NCBI GenBank assembly: GCA_013334545.1
Contig: JAAXXJ010000214.1
Span: forward strand, 1 to 5,612
Length of the DNA stretch: 5,612 nucleotides
Direction: 5' to 3'
Source of the DNA: Nitrospirota bacterium
Lineage (GTDB): Bacteria; Nitrospirota; UBA9217
Shown here: in pieces, positions 5,343-5,612 of the stretch
Numbering within the stretch: position 1 is the stretch's first letter
How the letters are laid out: every line of letters starts with the position of its first letter
Position numbers and translations under genes: made by a program
Notes under the pieces: generated by a model
The model's database searches: none
What the model was told of the DNA's origin: nothing
Seen by the model: the letters and a program-made list of their open reading frames with translations, nothing else

Positions 5343-5612
5343 TTAGGCGTCGTCGGTTGACGTCTGCCATCCAACGAAGTCCCTAGCAGGGGCGGTAGCG
5401 ATCAGCCCGTAGCACACAGGGATCAGCGCGTTCCAGGCCATGAACGACACGAGCCCCGCTCCCGAGAACACCCACCGGTCGAACAGCGCTGTGCACGCAG
5501 CGCCCGCGATACTGACCACGCCGTTCGCGACAAGAAGGTAGCGGATGAGGTTTGCGCGCCGACTGCCCCTGAATCCGGGAGAGACAAGCCACGTTGCGGC
5601 CCCCAGAGCTGC
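5343..5612 (-). CDS. C-terminal fragment of an integral membrane protein (runs off the right edge)
   Basis: On the minus strand, a frame open from the window edge (5612) to TAA at 5345-5343 encodes 89 residues with no internal stop. It contains no obvious start because the beginning lies outside the window. Two clear hydrophobic spans are visible: NLIRYLLVANGVVSIAGAAC at about 21-40, and a long stretch WVFSGAGLVSFMAWNALIPV continuing to about residue 74. A partial one lies at the left end (AALGAATWLV). A basic GFRGSRRAN loop precedes the first full span and a polar DFVGWQTSTDDA tail ends the protein. The helix-loop-helix pattern and the 18-base spacing to the Acg-like gene make it a credible operon partner. 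The family is not recognised. The competing start-to-stop frame at 5592-5383 lacks such features and is judged its shadow. Confidence 0.65.
   Translation of the reverse strand, partial: AALGAATWLVSPGFRGSRRANLIRYLLVANGVVSIAGAACTALFDRWVFSGAGLVSFMAWNALIPVCYGLIATAPARDFVGWQTSTDDA

Noticed and set aside
5341..5348. Second attC R'' box (GCCTAAAC on the minus strand) at the end of the membrane-protein gene
   Set aside because: It carries an extra A and no L''/L' arms or R' box follow before the next gene start 18 bases later. It is simply the stop-codon context.
5383..5592. Minus-strand frame with an ATG, 69 codons
   Set aside because: Its translation is Arg-rich and featureless. The overlapping frame on the same strand gives a clean membrane protein running to the edge, so this one is a shadow.

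Overview
The window reads as a GC-rich chromosomal segment from a Gram-negative-type bacterium. The sampled parts of the Ogg gene run at about 60-65% GC. An NtrY-type membrane histidine kinase, an archaeal/thermophile-type Ogg2 DNA glycosylase and a 23S-IVS-type four-helix-bundle protein together would fit a Nitrospirota or former deltaproteobacterial lineage. That placement is a guess from gene content, not a measurement.

Left half (1-3287, plus strand): a possible upstream gene ends in an ATGA overlap with an NtrY-like sensor kinase (35-2203). An 84-base gap with a 9-bp inverted repeat follows, then a TTG-initiated membrane-anchored rhodanese (2288-2659) with a strong Shine-Dalgarno. The rhodanese overlaps an 8-oxoguanine DNA glycosylase/lyase of the Ogg2 family, best started at GTG 2634 and ending at 3287 with the family's C-terminal lysine. 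No NtrX-type response regulator follows the kinase in this window.

Middle (about 3281-3739): a compact insertion-like unit of about 460 bp. It holds an AT-richer (about 42% GC by hand count) four-helix-bundle/S23 gene. The gene lies between two arms of degenerate 7-base repeats in opposite orientation. The arms share a perfect 16-bp inverted repeat, and at RNA level about 33 of 37 positions can pair without a gap. The layout resembles the intervening sequences of 23S rRNA, but here it sits between protein genes, with its left edge on the last two codons of ogg. It is the best candidate in the window for an undescribed element.

Right half (3753-5612): a small two-helix membrane protein of unknown family follows the element on the plus strand, then about 190 bases with no convincing gene. 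The rest is on the minus strand: the C-terminal part of an integral membrane protein running off the right edge (5612-5343), then 18 bases later an Acg-family FMN-binding nitroreductase-like protein (5324-4308). Seven bases after the nitroreductase stop lies a 64-bp structure with the box layout of an integron attC site (R''-L''-L'-R', with the expected extrahelical bases). This suggests that the minus-strand block arrived as, or abuts, an integron gene cassette.
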